A DNA stretch of 64,000 bases, taken from positions 992,001 through 1,056,000 of the forward strand of contig NZ_CP049862.1 in assembly GCF_011300875.1 (NCBI RefSeq), written 5' to 3'. Of the stretch, positions 25,631-33,932 are shown piece by piece. The notes under the pieces were generated by a model, which ran no database searches, had not been told where the DNA came from, and saw only the letters and a list, made by a program, of their open reading frames with translations. The DNA comes from Sanguibacter sp. HDW7 (GTDB taxonomy: Bacteria; Actinomycetota; Actinomycetes; Actinomycetales; Cellulomonadaceae). Every line of letters begins with the position of its first letter. Position 1 is the stretch's first letter. The translations under genes and the position numbers were made by a program.

Positions 25631-26635
25631 TCAGGCGACCTTGATGTTGCGGAAGACCGCCGCGGCCTTCGTGGCCTTGAGCGCGACGGCGACCGGACCC
25701 ATCTCGACCTCACCCTTCTTGACCGCACCCGCGGTCGAGAAGTCGGGCATCCACGTCTCGACGAGCTGGCCGCCGACCGTCGCCACCGCGTGGAAGCCGT
25801 CGAGGCCCACACGGATCGCGTACAGGTCCGTGAGGCCCGTCTGCGCCGTGCCGACCGTGCGGTTCTCGATCGGGATGATCGGGTTGTTCGACCCCGCCTT
25901 CGCGCCCGGGTCGGCGAAGATCACGTCGCCGTACGCCTCCCGCGTGATCGGACGCCCGTTCGGGCCGAGGAGACCCTCGACCGGGTTCTTCGTGTACATG
26001 CCCGCACGACGAGCCGCGGCCCGGACCCGGGCGAGCGCCTTGGCGTTTCCGAGGAGGACCGTCGGCGAGCCGTCGAGCAGCGCGAGGAACTCGTCGATCG
26101 CGTCGAGCGCCTTGTGCTCCGCACGCGAGTCCGTGTCGAAGTCGGTCCAGTCGGTGACCGACGTGGCGCGGAACTCCGTGGCGGAGCCGGTGAGCGCCTT
26201 GTCGAGGCCGTCGAAGCCCTTGGCGTCGACGGCGACGTCACCGTTGATGACCTCGTCCTGGAACCGGGTCGTCGTGGCGGTGATCGTGTTCTTGAGGTTG
26301 AGCGCGACGGACCCGGACGCGGCCGGGCCGATCTTCGCGATCACGCGGTCGACCTCGAACGCGCCACCGAGCGGGACCAGGCTGACGGTCTTGTGCTCGG
26401 TGGTGACCTCGGCGGTCGTGTACTCGCTGTTGAGCGCACGGAAGTCCGCGCTGCGCTGCGTGATCTGGCGGCGGTAGCCGTACGTGAGGGTCGCGCCGCC
26501 GCCGGCGGGGTTGACCGCCTGGTCGAAGATGAGCGCGTCGAGGATCGCCGAGCCCTTGCGGAACTCGTCGATGACGGAGACGTCGAGGTCGGTCTGCGCG
26601 TTGCGACCGGCCTCGGCGAGGGTGACTGCGGCCAT
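25631..26635 (-). CDS. Major capsid protein (HK97 fold)
   Basis: 334 residues. It follows the scaffold gene and precedes the connectors. Recognisable features are the N-arm with FRKGSAILDALIF, an E-loop region, and the P/A-domain stretch ITREAYGDVIFADPG... DLYAIRVGLDGFHAV. Size is typical for HK97-fold shells without a fused protease. Confidence 0.88.
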   Translation of the reverse strand: MAAVTLAEAGRNAQTDLDVSVIDEFRKGSAILDALIFDQAVNPAGGGATLTYGYRRQITQRSADFRALNSEYTTAEVTTEHKTVSLVPLGGAFEVDRVIAKIGPAASGSVALNLKNTITATTTRFQDEVINGDVAVDAKGFDGLDKALTGSATEFRATSVTDWTDFDTDSRAEHKALDAIDEFLALLDGSPTVLLGNAKALARVRAAARRAGMYTKNPVEGLLGPNGRPITREAYGDVIFADPGAKAGSNNPIIPIENRTVGTAQTGLTDLYAIRVGLDGFHAVATVGGQLVETWMPDFSTAGAVKKGEVEMGPVAVALKATKAAAVFRNIKVA

Positions 26636-26647
26636 GGGGTGGCCTCC

Positions 26648-27301
26648 TTACTGTGCGAGCGAGGCCGCGACTGCGGCGTCGAGCGAGAGGGGGGTCTTGC
26701 TGGTGGTCTCGCCGGTCCGGCCGGTGAGGTCCGCCCCGCTCTTGCTCGCCGCCTGGACGGTCTTGAGCCGGGGGTTGTCGGTGATGGCCTTCGTGATCGC
26801 CGCCGTGATGGCGGTGGCGTCGGCCGGGTCGACGTCCTTGACGGAGTCGAGGAACGCGCGCGAGTCGAGGAGCGCTGCGGGGTCCGCGCCTGCGAGGGTG
26901 GCGGCGCGGTAGACGGCGAGCTCGACCTGCGCGGTGCGCGCGGCGGTCTGCTGCTCGGTGAGCTGCGCGGTGAGTGCGGCGGGGTCGGGCGGGGTGTCGC
27001 CGTCCTTGACGAGGCCGAGGGCCTTACCAAGGTCCTGCACGAGGGTGTTGCGGGCCTCGGTGGCGGCGTTGGCCTTCGCGGTGGTGCGCGCGGCGCCGGC
27101 CTCGGCGCGGAGGTCCTTGACGAGGGTCTGCGCCCAGTCAGGCAGGGACGCGACGTCCTGCGCGGCGTCCGCGCTGGCGGGCCGTGCGGGTGCCTGTGGG
27201 GTGATCTGCGCGGCGACGGTCGCCGGGGTGGCCACGGGCGCGGGCGCGCCCTCGGCGGGCGCCTGCGGGGTCGGGGCGGTGGTGGAGTTGGTCTCGCTCA
27301 C
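26648..27301 (-). CDS. Capsid scaffolding protein
   Basis: 217 residues. An Ala/Pro-rich N-terminus, a coiled-coil centre (LVKDLRAEAGAARTTAKANA), and a C-terminus typical of phage scaffolds ahead of the capsid gene. GTG 27301 has GGAGG upstream. It would be removed from the maturing head; no protease gene is seen. Confidence 0.78.
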   Translation of the reverse strand: MSETNSTTAPTPQAPAEGAPAPVATPATVAAQITPQAPARPASADAAQDVASLPDWAQTLVKDLRAEAGAARTTAKANAATEARNTLVQDLGKALGLVKDGDTPPDPAALTAQLTEQQTAARTAQVELAVYRAATLAGADPAALLDSRAFLDSVKDVDPADATAITAAITKAITDNPRLKTVQAASKSGADLTGRTGETTSKTPLSLDAAVAASLAQ

Positions 27302-27320
27302 GGGGTGCCTCCAGGGCATG

Positions 27321-27351
27321 GGTGCGGAATGTCGGTGGTGGTCGGTAGGGT
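27321..27351 (+). promoter_or_regulatory. Repeated promoter-like element, copy 1
   Basis: The 20-mer GGTGCGGAATGTCGGTGGTG is identical to 33351-33370. Both copies are followed, at the same spacing, by a -10-like hexamer (TAGGGT here) and TGCGCG. It lies 56 bases upstream of the solitary plus-strand gene at 27407. Confidence 0.55.
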
Positions 27352-27406
27352 GCGCGGCATCGAGACCGCACGCATTGGGCGGGCGGCACGACGACAGGAG
27401 AAGACG

Positions 27407-27565
27407 ATGAATGACGCTCAGGAGAAGGCTCTGGTCGCGGCAGTGGTGACGCTTGGGCAGAGCGCGGCGAAGTCGGCAGCCCCGCATGCGGAGCACTTCG
27501 CTACTGCGGCCGCTCGGGTGGCCGAGGCGCATGCCTGGTTGAGCAACCCCAGCCAGTCGCACTGA
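27407..27565 (+). CDS. Small plus-strand moron-like gene
   Basis: 52 residues, Ala/His-rich and helical (ALVAAVVTLGQSAAKSAAPHAEHFATAAARVAEAHAWL). AGGAG sits seven bases before the ATG. It is the only plus-strand gene within the head operon, filling the gap between scaffold and MuF-like genes and ending one base before the latter's stop. With its own promoter-like element it is a likely moron expressed from the lysogen. No family recognised. Confidence 0.6.
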   Translation: MNDAQEKALVAAVVTLGQSAAKSAAPHAEHFATAAARVAEAHAWLSNPSQSH

Positions 27566-27566
27566 C

Positions 27567-28649
27567 CTAGATGGCGCGGCCGATCTGCTCACGGCCCCGC
27601 TGACGCTTCAGCTCCGGGTGCGCCACCAGGTGCGCCCGGAGCGAAGCCTGCCGCTCCCGCACCAGACGCCCCGCAGCCACCCGCGCACCATCGTCGAGCG
27701 CGAGCGCCTCACGACGCTTCGCCTCACGGATGCCACGCTCCAGCGCGCGCTGCTCCTGCTGCGCCACGTACCCGGCAGGGTCCGGCCGCTGCACGCCCGT
27801 GCTCGAGACACCCGGCACGTAGATGCCCGTGGAGCACCGACAGTTCGGACCGAACAGGTGCCCAGAGCCACGCACCTCGTCGAGCGTCCCCGCCACCGGC
27901 ACCCGCCCGCCCGGACCCACAGAGTCGAGCCCAGCGCCGGTCAGCGACAGGATCGCACCAGCCCACACATCGCACGACGGGCACGGACGCGGCCCCGGGA
28001 TGATCTGCACGAGGTCCTGGCCCGAGGCGACGAGCGTCTGCACGTGCCCGTCGACCATCGCCTGCCCCGCACCGGTGCGCACGGCCATCTCGACGTACGA
28101 CTCCAGACGCCACGCGCGACCCGCGCGGTCCCGGAAGCCGCCGACGCCGTCGCCGAGGAGCCGGTTCAGGACCTGCTGCGCCGTCTGTCGGCGCGTGCGC
28201 GCACCCAGGAGCACGGACCCGAGCTCGGCGGCGACCGCCTGCTGGTAGACGTCGGCGACGGTGCGCAGCACGACCGGCGTCAGCCCGGTCACGGTGCTCG
28301 AGACGTCGTGGGCGATCCTGGTGACGGCCGCCCACTGCGCGTCCGGCAGCCGTGGCGCGATCCCGAGGTCGTCGAGGTCGCCGACGGCGAGCGCCTGCCC
28401 GAGCGAGTACGCGCGCGAGATCGTCGCGTTGACGACGCGCGCGAGGTCGGCGTCGAGCGCCGCCAGATCCCGCGCGACCTCGGCCCGCAGGAGCGCGAGC
28501 TGGGAGAGCTTCGCGGTCTGCCAGCCCGCCGCGTCCCGCCCCTCGCGCAGACGCCGCGCGACGGCGCGCAGGACGGCGACCTCGGCGCCCGCGACGATCT
28601 CCACGGCCTCGTACGCGAGGCGCGCGGCAGTGTCGGGGCTGGCAGGCAT
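27567..28649 (-). CDS. MuF-like minor capsid protein
   Basis: 360 residues, following the portal gene. The helical N-terminus and the C-terminal domain with CPSCDVWAGAILSLTG and HLFGPNCRCSTGIYVPG match the phage minor capsid protein 2 / Mu F (SPP1 gp7) type. Cys/His residues there may bind metal. It is packaged in the head and may travel with the DNA. Confidence 0.85.
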   Translation of the reverse strand: MPASPDTAARLAYEAVEIVAGAEVAVLRAVARRLREGRDAAGWQTAKLSQLALLRAEVARDLAALDADLARVVNATISRAYSLGQALAVGDLDDLGIAPRLPDAQWAAVTRIAHDVSSTVTGLTPVVLRTVADVYQQAVAAELGSVLLGARTRRQTAQQVLNRLLGDGVGGFRDRAGRAWRLESYVEMAVRTGAGQAMVDGHVQTLVASGQDLVQIIPGPRPCPSCDVWAGAILSLTGAGLDSVGPGGRVPVAGTLDEVRGSGHLFGPNCRCSTGIYVPGVSSTGVQRPDPAGYVAQQEQRALERGIREAKRREALALDDGARVAAGRLVRERQASLRAHLVAHPELKRQRGREQIGRAI

Positions 28650-28660
28650 GGCCTGGGAAC

Positions 28661-30208
28661 CTATGCCCCGTCGATGCCCGGACGGAAGAGCGCCGGGTCA
28701 GGGACGGTGTTCTCGGCGCGGATGCGCTCGACTTCCTCGTCGACCTTGGCGGCGTCCCAGTCGGGGTGGAACATGCGGACCTTGAGGTCGGTGGAGATCG
28801 CGGATGCCTGGTCGAGGAGCGCGATGGTCTGGGCGACGTCCTCGGGCTCGGCGTTGGCCTTCTCGGGGAACCGCACCTCGGGCACGATCTTCGGGTCGGA
28901 CTGGTTCGCGCCGAAGACGTGCGCGTCGACGTCGAGCATCGCCGCAGCGAGCGGCCCGAGCGCGGCCTTCCAGTAGCGGATCTTCTTGTCCCGCGTCCGC
29001 TCCGAGAGCTGCTGCTTGGACATCACCTGCGTGGCGGTCTCCTGGACGCTCACGGAGTCGTCCCCGAACGACGCCGGCGAGTACCCGGCGCTGCGGAGCG
29101 CGACCCTGGTGAGGTCCTGGATGGTGCGCTGGTGCTCCTCCCAGCGGATCGCGAACTGCTGCGCCGTGATCGTTGCGCCGTCCTGCATCGACCCGGTGCC
29201 CGCGAGCGTCGTGAACAGCTCCCGCTCGTCGTCGAACGACGCGCCGCTGCCGGGGCCGTTGTTGGTGAGCATCGACTGGTCGACGAACACGCGGGCGCGG
29301 GCGAGGCGGATGTCGCGCATCCACGAGGAGTACGCCTCGTCGACGGCGTCGAAGACAGGCTCGATGCCGTCGAAGTCGCTCCGGCCGAGCGGCGAGAGGT
29401 CCGGGGTGCGACGCCAGCGCCGCTGGGGGCGGATGTTCGGCACGTACGCGGCCGTGAGCCGCGTCGACCCGGTCGCGATCGCACCCTCAGCGTCGACGAG
29501 CTCGGCAGCCCACGCCGTCGCCTCCTGCTCGTCGAGCGGGCGCGCGTGGCCGAGGTCCGTGCTCGTGCCCTGGTACAGGCCGTGCAGGATGCGTCCGGGC
29601 TCGTGCCGCTCGAGGTGCCGCCACACGATCTGGCCCTCACGGGCGACGACCGTCCAGAACGTCACGCCGACGAGCATGCCGTGCCGCCACTCCGGGATCG
29701 CGCCGTCCGCGGCGACCGACCCGAGCAGCGGATGGTCGGCGACGTCGGTGTCCCACGTGATGCGCAGGTACGTGCCGCCGTGTGCGGCCGCGACCTCCGC
29801 GGCTTCGAGCAGCCCGGCGTGGACCAGCGGCGTGTTCATGATCTCTTCGAGGCGAGCCTGCGCCGCGTGGTCGTTGTCGCCCTCGTCCTTGGGCAGGAGG
29901 ATGCGCGGCGGCTCCGAGAAGAGGAGGTCCGCCGAGGTGGTGGCGATGTCGGCCGGCAGCGGCACGTGCAGGCGCGTGCGCGACTGACCCTCCGGGATCG
30001 GCCGACCCCAGAAGAACCGCGCCACAACGCCGACGACGCCGCCAGAGTGCTGCGAGGAACGCACGCGTGCCGCGGCCCGCGTGCCGCCGTAGACGCCTGC
30101 GAGGCGGGTCGTGTCGCCGACGTACCAGGCGTCGTGCTCGTTGATGAGGGCGAGTGCCGTGTCGAACGGCTTCGGTGGCCAGACGCTGCCGGAGGCGGGG
30201 AGAGCCAT
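28661..30208 (-). CDS. Portal protein
   Basis: 515 residues. SPP1 gp6-type portal: helical N-terminus, clip/stem region, and the conserved VSVQETATQVMSKQQLSERTRDKK near residues 390-415. It forms the dodecameric ring through which the terminase packages DNA. It lies directly after the large terminase. Confidence 0.9.
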   Translation of the reverse strand: MALPASGSVWPPKPFDTALALINEHDAWYVGDTTRLAGVYGGTRAAARVRSSQHSGGVVGVVARFFWGRPIPEGQSRTRLHVPLPADIATTSADLLFSEPPRILLPKDEGDNDHAAQARLEEIMNTPLVHAGLLEAAEVAAAHGGTYLRITWDTDVADHPLLGSVAADGAIPEWRHGMLVGVTFWTVVAREGQIVWRHLERHEPGRILHGLYQGTSTDLGHARPLDEQEATAWAAELVDAEGAIATGSTRLTAAYVPNIRPQRRWRRTPDLSPLGRSDFDGIEPVFDAVDEAYSSWMRDIRLARARVFVDQSMLTNNGPGSGASFDDERELFTTLAGTGSMQDGATITAQQFAIRWEEHQRTIQDLTRVALRSAGYSPASFGDDSVSVQETATQVMSKQQLSERTRDKKIRYWKAALGPLAAAMLDVDAHVFGANQSDPKIVPEVRFPEKANAEPEDVAQTIALLDQASAISTDLKVRMFHPDWDAAKVDEEVERIRAENTVPDPALFRPGIDGA

Positions 30209-30224
30209 GCGAGGGTGCCTCCTG

Positions 30225-31484
30225 TCAGGCTGCGAGTCGGTGGTGCCAGTAGCGCTCGGAGGAGACGACCGCGTAGCGCAGGGCGTCCAGGCCGTGGTCG
30301 GCGACCTTGATGGGCTTGTCTTCGCCCTTCTCGGTCGCCTTCGGGTCCCAGGAATACCCGGGCGCTTCGGCGATGAGGTGCGGGCAGCGGTCGGTGACGA
30401 CGAGTCGGTTGCGGCCGAGGAGGTTCGCGACGGTGCGGATGCCGTACGCGACTTCGTTCGAGGCGGCGGTGAGGCCGGTGACGCCGTCGGATCGCAGCTG
30501 CGTGTGGAAGGACGCGGCGGCGGGGTCGAGGAACGTCCAGCGGGGCTGGAGGTGCAGGGTGTCGCGCAGGTCGTCGGTCCAGGCGCGCAGGCCTGCGGAG
30601 AGTTGCGCGTCGGTCCAGCGGTGGCCCTTGTCGCCGGCCTTGTACCGCCACTCGTCGACGACGACCAGGCGCTGAACCTTCTCGGCGGTGATGCCGAGCG
30701 CGACGGCGTGGGTCGGGTTCGTGGTGCCGTAGTCGACGCCGACGGCGATGAGCTCGGCTAGCGGCGGCAGGGTGTCGTAGGCGATGACGTGGGCTTGCGG
30801 GTCCCACATGTCGTAGATCGCGCCTTCGGCGGCGACCCACTCACCTTGGATGAACCGCCTGTACCAGAGGCCTGTGAACTCGGCCTTGATCGAGGCCTTG
30901 TACTGCTCGGACAGGGACGGGTTGTCGTCGAGCGTGAAGTGCCAGGACCGCCAGTCCAGCAGGTCGCCGAGGCGGTCGAGGAACTTCGCCTTGAGCCAGT
31001 GCGCGGGGCTGTCCGGGTTCGTCGTGCCGAAGAGCTGCGCGCCGCGGACGCTCATGCGGCCGAGGAGCTGGGTGAAGAACTCTTCGGGGATGACGGTGAT
31101 CTCGTCGACGTAGGCGCCGGCGACGGTCATGCCTCGGATGATCTTCTCGGCCTTGGCGTCGGAGGCGCCGATGACGTGGACGGTGCGGCCGAGGATCGTC
31201 GCCGAGGGTGCGCCGTTGGTGTAGACGACGAGTGCGGCCAGGGCGCCGAACAGGCTGGGGTCCTGGAGGGGCTTGATGACGTTGCGGAAGAGGGCGTCGC
31301 GGGTGCGGCCGATCATGATGAGTTCGCCGCCGCGCGGCGCGCGGGCGATGAAGATCAGCCAGCGGAGCAGGGAGACGATGGTCTTGCCGGACCGGATCGT
31401 GCCCTCGAGGACGTTCACGCGCGCCGAGGACTCGCGCATGAACGCGAGTTGCTTCGGCGACAGGCCCGCCTCGACGGTCGTCAC
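30225..31484 (-). CDS. Terminase large subunit
   Basis: 419 residues. ATPase domain with Walker A GTIRSGKT and Walker B AYVDEITVIPEEF; nuclease domain beginning VGVDYGTTNPTHAVALG (metal Asp) and ending with DHGLDALRYAV. It cuts and packages phage DNA. GTG 31484 overlaps the small terminase stop (GTGA); the longer open frame upstream is a shadow of that gene. Confidence 0.93.
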   Translation of the reverse strand: MTTVEAGLSPKQLAFMRESSARVNVLEGTIRSGKTIVSLLRWLIFIARAPRGGELIMIGRTRDALFRNVIKPLQDPSLFGALAALVVYTNGAPSATILGRTVHVIGASDAKAEKIIRGMTVAGAYVDEITVIPEEFFTQLLGRMSVRGAQLFGTTNPDSPAHWLKAKFLDRLGDLLDWRSWHFTLDDNPSLSEQYKASIKAEFTGLWYRRFIQGEWVAAEGAIYDMWDPQAHVIAYDTLPPLAELIAVGVDYGTTNPTHAVALGITAEKVQRLVVVDEWRYKAGDKGHRWTDAQLSAGLRAWTDDLRDTLHLQPRWTFLDPAAASFHTQLRSDGVTGLTAASNEVAYGIRTVANLLGRNRLVVTDRCPHLIAEAPGYSWDPKATEKGEDKPIKVADHGLDALRYAVVSSERYWHHRLAA

Positions 31485-31981
31485 GCGACGCTTCCCGGCT
31501 CGGGGACGCCGATCGCGTCGGCCAGGCGCTGGAGCATGCTGAGGGCCTCGTGCGTGCCGCCGTCGGAGTCGTGCTGGGCGATCTTCAGCGACCGGTCGAT
31601 GGCCTGCGTCGCCGCGGACATGAGCTTGAGCTTGTCCGTCGGCGTCGGCTCGTCCTGCTGCCAGCGGACTTCGATGTAGTCCTTGCCGCCGTGGTCGATG
31701 TACTCGTGCGGCTCCCACATCTGCGCGCGGAGGCGTTCGGCGTCGTCGAGGAGCTTGTGCTCGAGGAGGGCTCGGCGGGCCTTGGCGTCGATGACGACGG
31801 CGCGGGTGGCGGCGGCGGTCTGCGCGCGGTCCCAGCGGAGGCCGGCCTTGCGGGCGCGGTCGGCGACGCGGGTCTTGGTCATGCCCATGCGCTCGGCGAT
31901 GTGGCGGACGGAGAGGCCCTGTGCGTGGAGTGCCGCGAGCTGGGTGTCGTGGTCGGGGGTCCAGGGGGCGATGGTGGCCAC
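31481..31981 (-). CDS. Terminase small subunit
   Basis: 166 residues. N-terminal helix-turn-helix (LSVRHIAERMGMTKTRVADRARKAG) for recognising the packaging site, a central helical region and a C-terminal oligomerisation part. First gene of the head operon, just after a terminator. Confidence 0.82.
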   Translation of the reverse strand: MATIAPWTPDHDTQLAALHAQGLSVRHIAERMGMTKTRVADRARKAGLRWDRAQTAAATRAVVIDAKARRALLEHKLLDDAERLRAQMWEPHEYIDHGGKDYIEVRWQQDEPTPTDKLKLMSAATQAIDRSLKIAQHDSDGGTHEALSMLQRLADAIGVPEPGSVA

Positions 31982-32053
31982 GTGTGGTCACCTGCCTCGG
32001 GCGTGCGCTGGGGTCGCGGACGTGGCGCCTGGCCGGTCGCGTGAGGGTGTGGC

Positions 32054-32087
32054 GAAGGCCCCGGAGCGTGTGCTCGACGGGGCCTTC
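32054..32087 (-). terminator. Terminator between early and late leftward genes
   Basis: Stem GAAGGCCCC / GGGGCCTTC with an inner GAGC/GCTC stem. It separates the hypothetical gene at 32136 from the terminase genes and so marks the early/late boundary. Confidence 0.7.
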
Positions 32088-32120
32088 AGGGCATGGGGTG
32101 CCGTGCCCGATGTTAGGGCC

Positions 32121-32129
32121 TGTGGATAA
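32121..32129 (-). promoter_or_regulatory. Perfect DnaA box
   Basis: TTATCCACA on the minus strand, in the gene-free region just upstream of the terminase genes. Confidence 0.4.
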
Positions 32130-32135
32130 CCCGCG

Positions 32136-32666
32136 TCAATCCGCGTCGTACTCGTCCCGGAGACGCAACCCGTCTTTATCGAGTGTCCATCGCGTCCCTG
32201 CGACATCACGGAAGGTGACCTGCAGGGAGTCGACCCTTGGGGTCTCTGGCTCATTGGCGATGGCCCGTTCGCCTGGCCGGAGAACGGGTATTGCGTTGCC
32301 GACCCTCCTTCCACCGGTTTCGGCGATCCGTTCCTGGAAGGCGACTTCGAAGATCGGGGCGGCAGAGAAGTTCTCAAGTGTCCACTCGATGTAGTCGAAG
32401 CGCTCCCGGACGCCGCCATCCTCGTCGCGCTCTCGGCCTTCGTCTCTGGCTTCATTCCAAAGGGCGACCGCTCGGGCCTGGCGATACAGACGTTCCTCAT
32501 TCGCGCGACGGCGCCTTCGACGCTCGTCATCGCGCGCTCGCTCGCGGTCGAACTCCGCTTGCTTGCGATCCGCTCGCTCGCGCGTCGCAAGCCAAAGCGC
32601 GACACCGGCGGCAAACGCTGAGCCGATCGCGCCGATGGCTTCCCATCCGGGGGCCCATCCGTCCAT
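32136..32666 (-). CDS. Membrane-anchored coiled-coil phage protein
   Basis: 176 residues. N-terminal hydrophobic helix (IGAIGSAFAAGVALWLA), a highly charged coiled coil (27-75) and a beta-rich C-terminal domain (FDYIEWTLENFSAAPIFEVAF... VDSLQVTFRDVAGTRWTLD). Unknown function. The form fits a membrane-bound cytoplasmic sensor or exclusion protein. Confidence 0.6.
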   Translation of the reverse strand: MDGWAPGWEAIGAIGSAFAAGVALWLATRERADRKQAEFDRERARDDERRRRRRANEERLYRQARAVALWNEARDEGRERDEDGGVRERFDYIEWTLENFSAAPIFEVAFQERIAETGGRRVGNAIPVLRPGERAIANEPETPRVDSLQVTFRDVAGTRWTLDKDGLRLRDEYDAD

Positions 32667-32690
32667 GCTCCGCAGCGTAGCGGCCCGACC

Positions 32691-33326
32691 TCACCCCGCG
32701 TCGGCCTGGTTCAGGACGGCGATCCACGTCGTCGGCTCCCACCGCAGCATCCGCCCGTACGCGTCCTCGCAGCGCCGGCAGATGACGTCCGCGGCCTCGG
32801 GGTGGTCGATCCAGCCGGGCTCGAGCTCGAGGTTCTTGTCGCAGTACGGGCAGCGCAGGTCGCCGGGTGCGCGGGTCCAGCGCTGCTCGCCGGGGAGCGG
32901 TTCGTCGAGGAGGGCGCGGATGTGGCGGGGCCAGGACTCGAGTTCGCGGGCGATGTCGGCGGCGCCGTCGAGGTCGCCGGGGTCGGTGAGGTGGATGAGG
33001 GCGTGGGCGACGAGTTCGGGGAGGCGCTTGATGATGTCGAGGGTGGTGGCGTCGTCGCCGCCGCGGTACGTGGCCTTGTGGAAGAGGCGGATGGTGAGGG
33101 CGGTTTCGTGGCGGCGTGCGGCGGCGTGGATGTCGAGGGCGAGCATCGCGGCGGGGGTGTTCCAGGGGATGGGTGCGGCGACGTGCTTGCGGTGGGAGCC
33201 GTGGTCGGTTTCGAGGGTGGTGGGCTGCTCGGGAATGAGGGCCTGGAGGCGCGGGAGGAGGGTGGTGAGCTGGGTGGCGGCGGTGCGCAGGGGTGCGATG
33301 TCGATGTCGGTGTGGCGGGTGGGCAT
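32691..33326 (-). CDS. Phage protein with C-terminal zinc ribbon
   Basis: 211 residues. Mostly helical; the end has two CxxC pairs (CPYC... CRRC) forming a likely zinc ribbon. Similar proteins occur in early regions of actinobacteriophages, function unknown. Divergent from the plus-strand membrane protein, with the repeated 20-mer between them. Confidence 0.65.
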   Translation of the reverse strand: MPTRHTDIDIAPLRTAATQLTTLLPRLQALIPEQPTTLETDHGSHRKHVAAPIPWNTPAAMLALDIHAAARRHETALTIRLFHKATYRGGDDATTLDIIKRLPELVAHALIHLTDPGDLDGAADIARELESWPRHIRALLDEPLPGEQRWTRAPGDLRCPYCDKNLELEPGWIDHPEAADVICRRCEDAYGRMLRWEPTTWIAVLNQADAG

Positions 33327-33350
33327 CGGGGTCCTCCAGGCGGTGCGGGT

Positions 33351-33381
33351 GGTGCGGAATGTCGGTGGTGCGTGGGATGGT
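33351..33381 (+). promoter_or_regulatory. Repeated promoter-like element, copy 2
   Basis: Second copy of the 20-mer at 27321, again followed at the same spacing by a -10-like hexamer (GATGGT) and TGCGCG. It lies 51 bases before the solitary plus-strand gene at 33432. Confidence 0.55.
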
Positions 33382-33431
33382 GCGCGCGGTGCGACGGCTA
33401 TCCGGGCCGGCGCCGTCGACAGGGAGATGGC

Positions 33432-33932
33432 ATGGAAGCGTGGGCAAGCGTGATCGGCACGGTCGTGGCAGCTCTGGCGTTCTGGACGAGCTTCGACCCG
33501 AGGGTCACGGCGGACGGACGGCGGCAGGCTCGGCTCAGGCGGGACCTGGAGCTGCTGGCGGCGATGCCGGAGGGGGCGGCAGCGCGGCGGCTTAGGGACG
33601 AGGTGGCGCGCGCAGCGGACAAGATGCTGGACGAGCGTGCGCGGGACAAGACGGTCGAGCGCGCTCCGTGGGTCCTGTTCGCCATGTTCGCGTTGTCGGT
33701 CGCCGCGTTCACGGCCCTGCCGGCTGTTCCGACGGACACCGTGTGGGGGTCCGTGTTGTTCTCGGCTGGCGCTGTGGTGGCTGTTGGGCTGCTCTCCGTA
33801 TCGACGGTTGGCCTTGTGGCGCTCGCGATCATGAGCGTGCTCCGTGACGTCGGCACGGTTCGCGCTTGGGCTTCGCGGCGGTCGGCGGCGAAGCGGGATG
33901 CTCGTTCGGTTGAGGACGCGGTCACGGAGTAG
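33432..33932 (+). CDS. Plus-strand membrane protein, moron-like
   Basis: 166 residues. A hydrophobic N-terminus (WASVIGTVVAALAFW), a charged helix (30-85), then two membrane helices (about 91-109 and 113-140), and a basic tail. AGGGAG precedes ATG 33432. It is isolated on the plus strand between leftward early genes and converges with the gene at 33922, overlapping it by 11 bases. A lysogen-expressed membrane protein, possibly excluding other phages; no family recognised. Confidence 0.62.
   Translation: MEAWASVIGTVVAALAFWTSFDPRVTADGRRQARLRRDLELLAAMPEGAAARRLRDEVARAADKMLDERARDKTVERAPWVLFAMFALSVAAFTALPAVPTDTVWGSVLFSAGAVVAVGLLSVSTVGLVALAIMSVLRDVGTVRAWASRRSAAKRDARSVEDAVTE

Noticed and set aside
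25595-27565. 656-codon open frame on the plus strand
   Set aside because: Antisense of the capsid and scaffold genes. Only its last 52 codons, with their own ribbon of upstream signals, are called as a gene.
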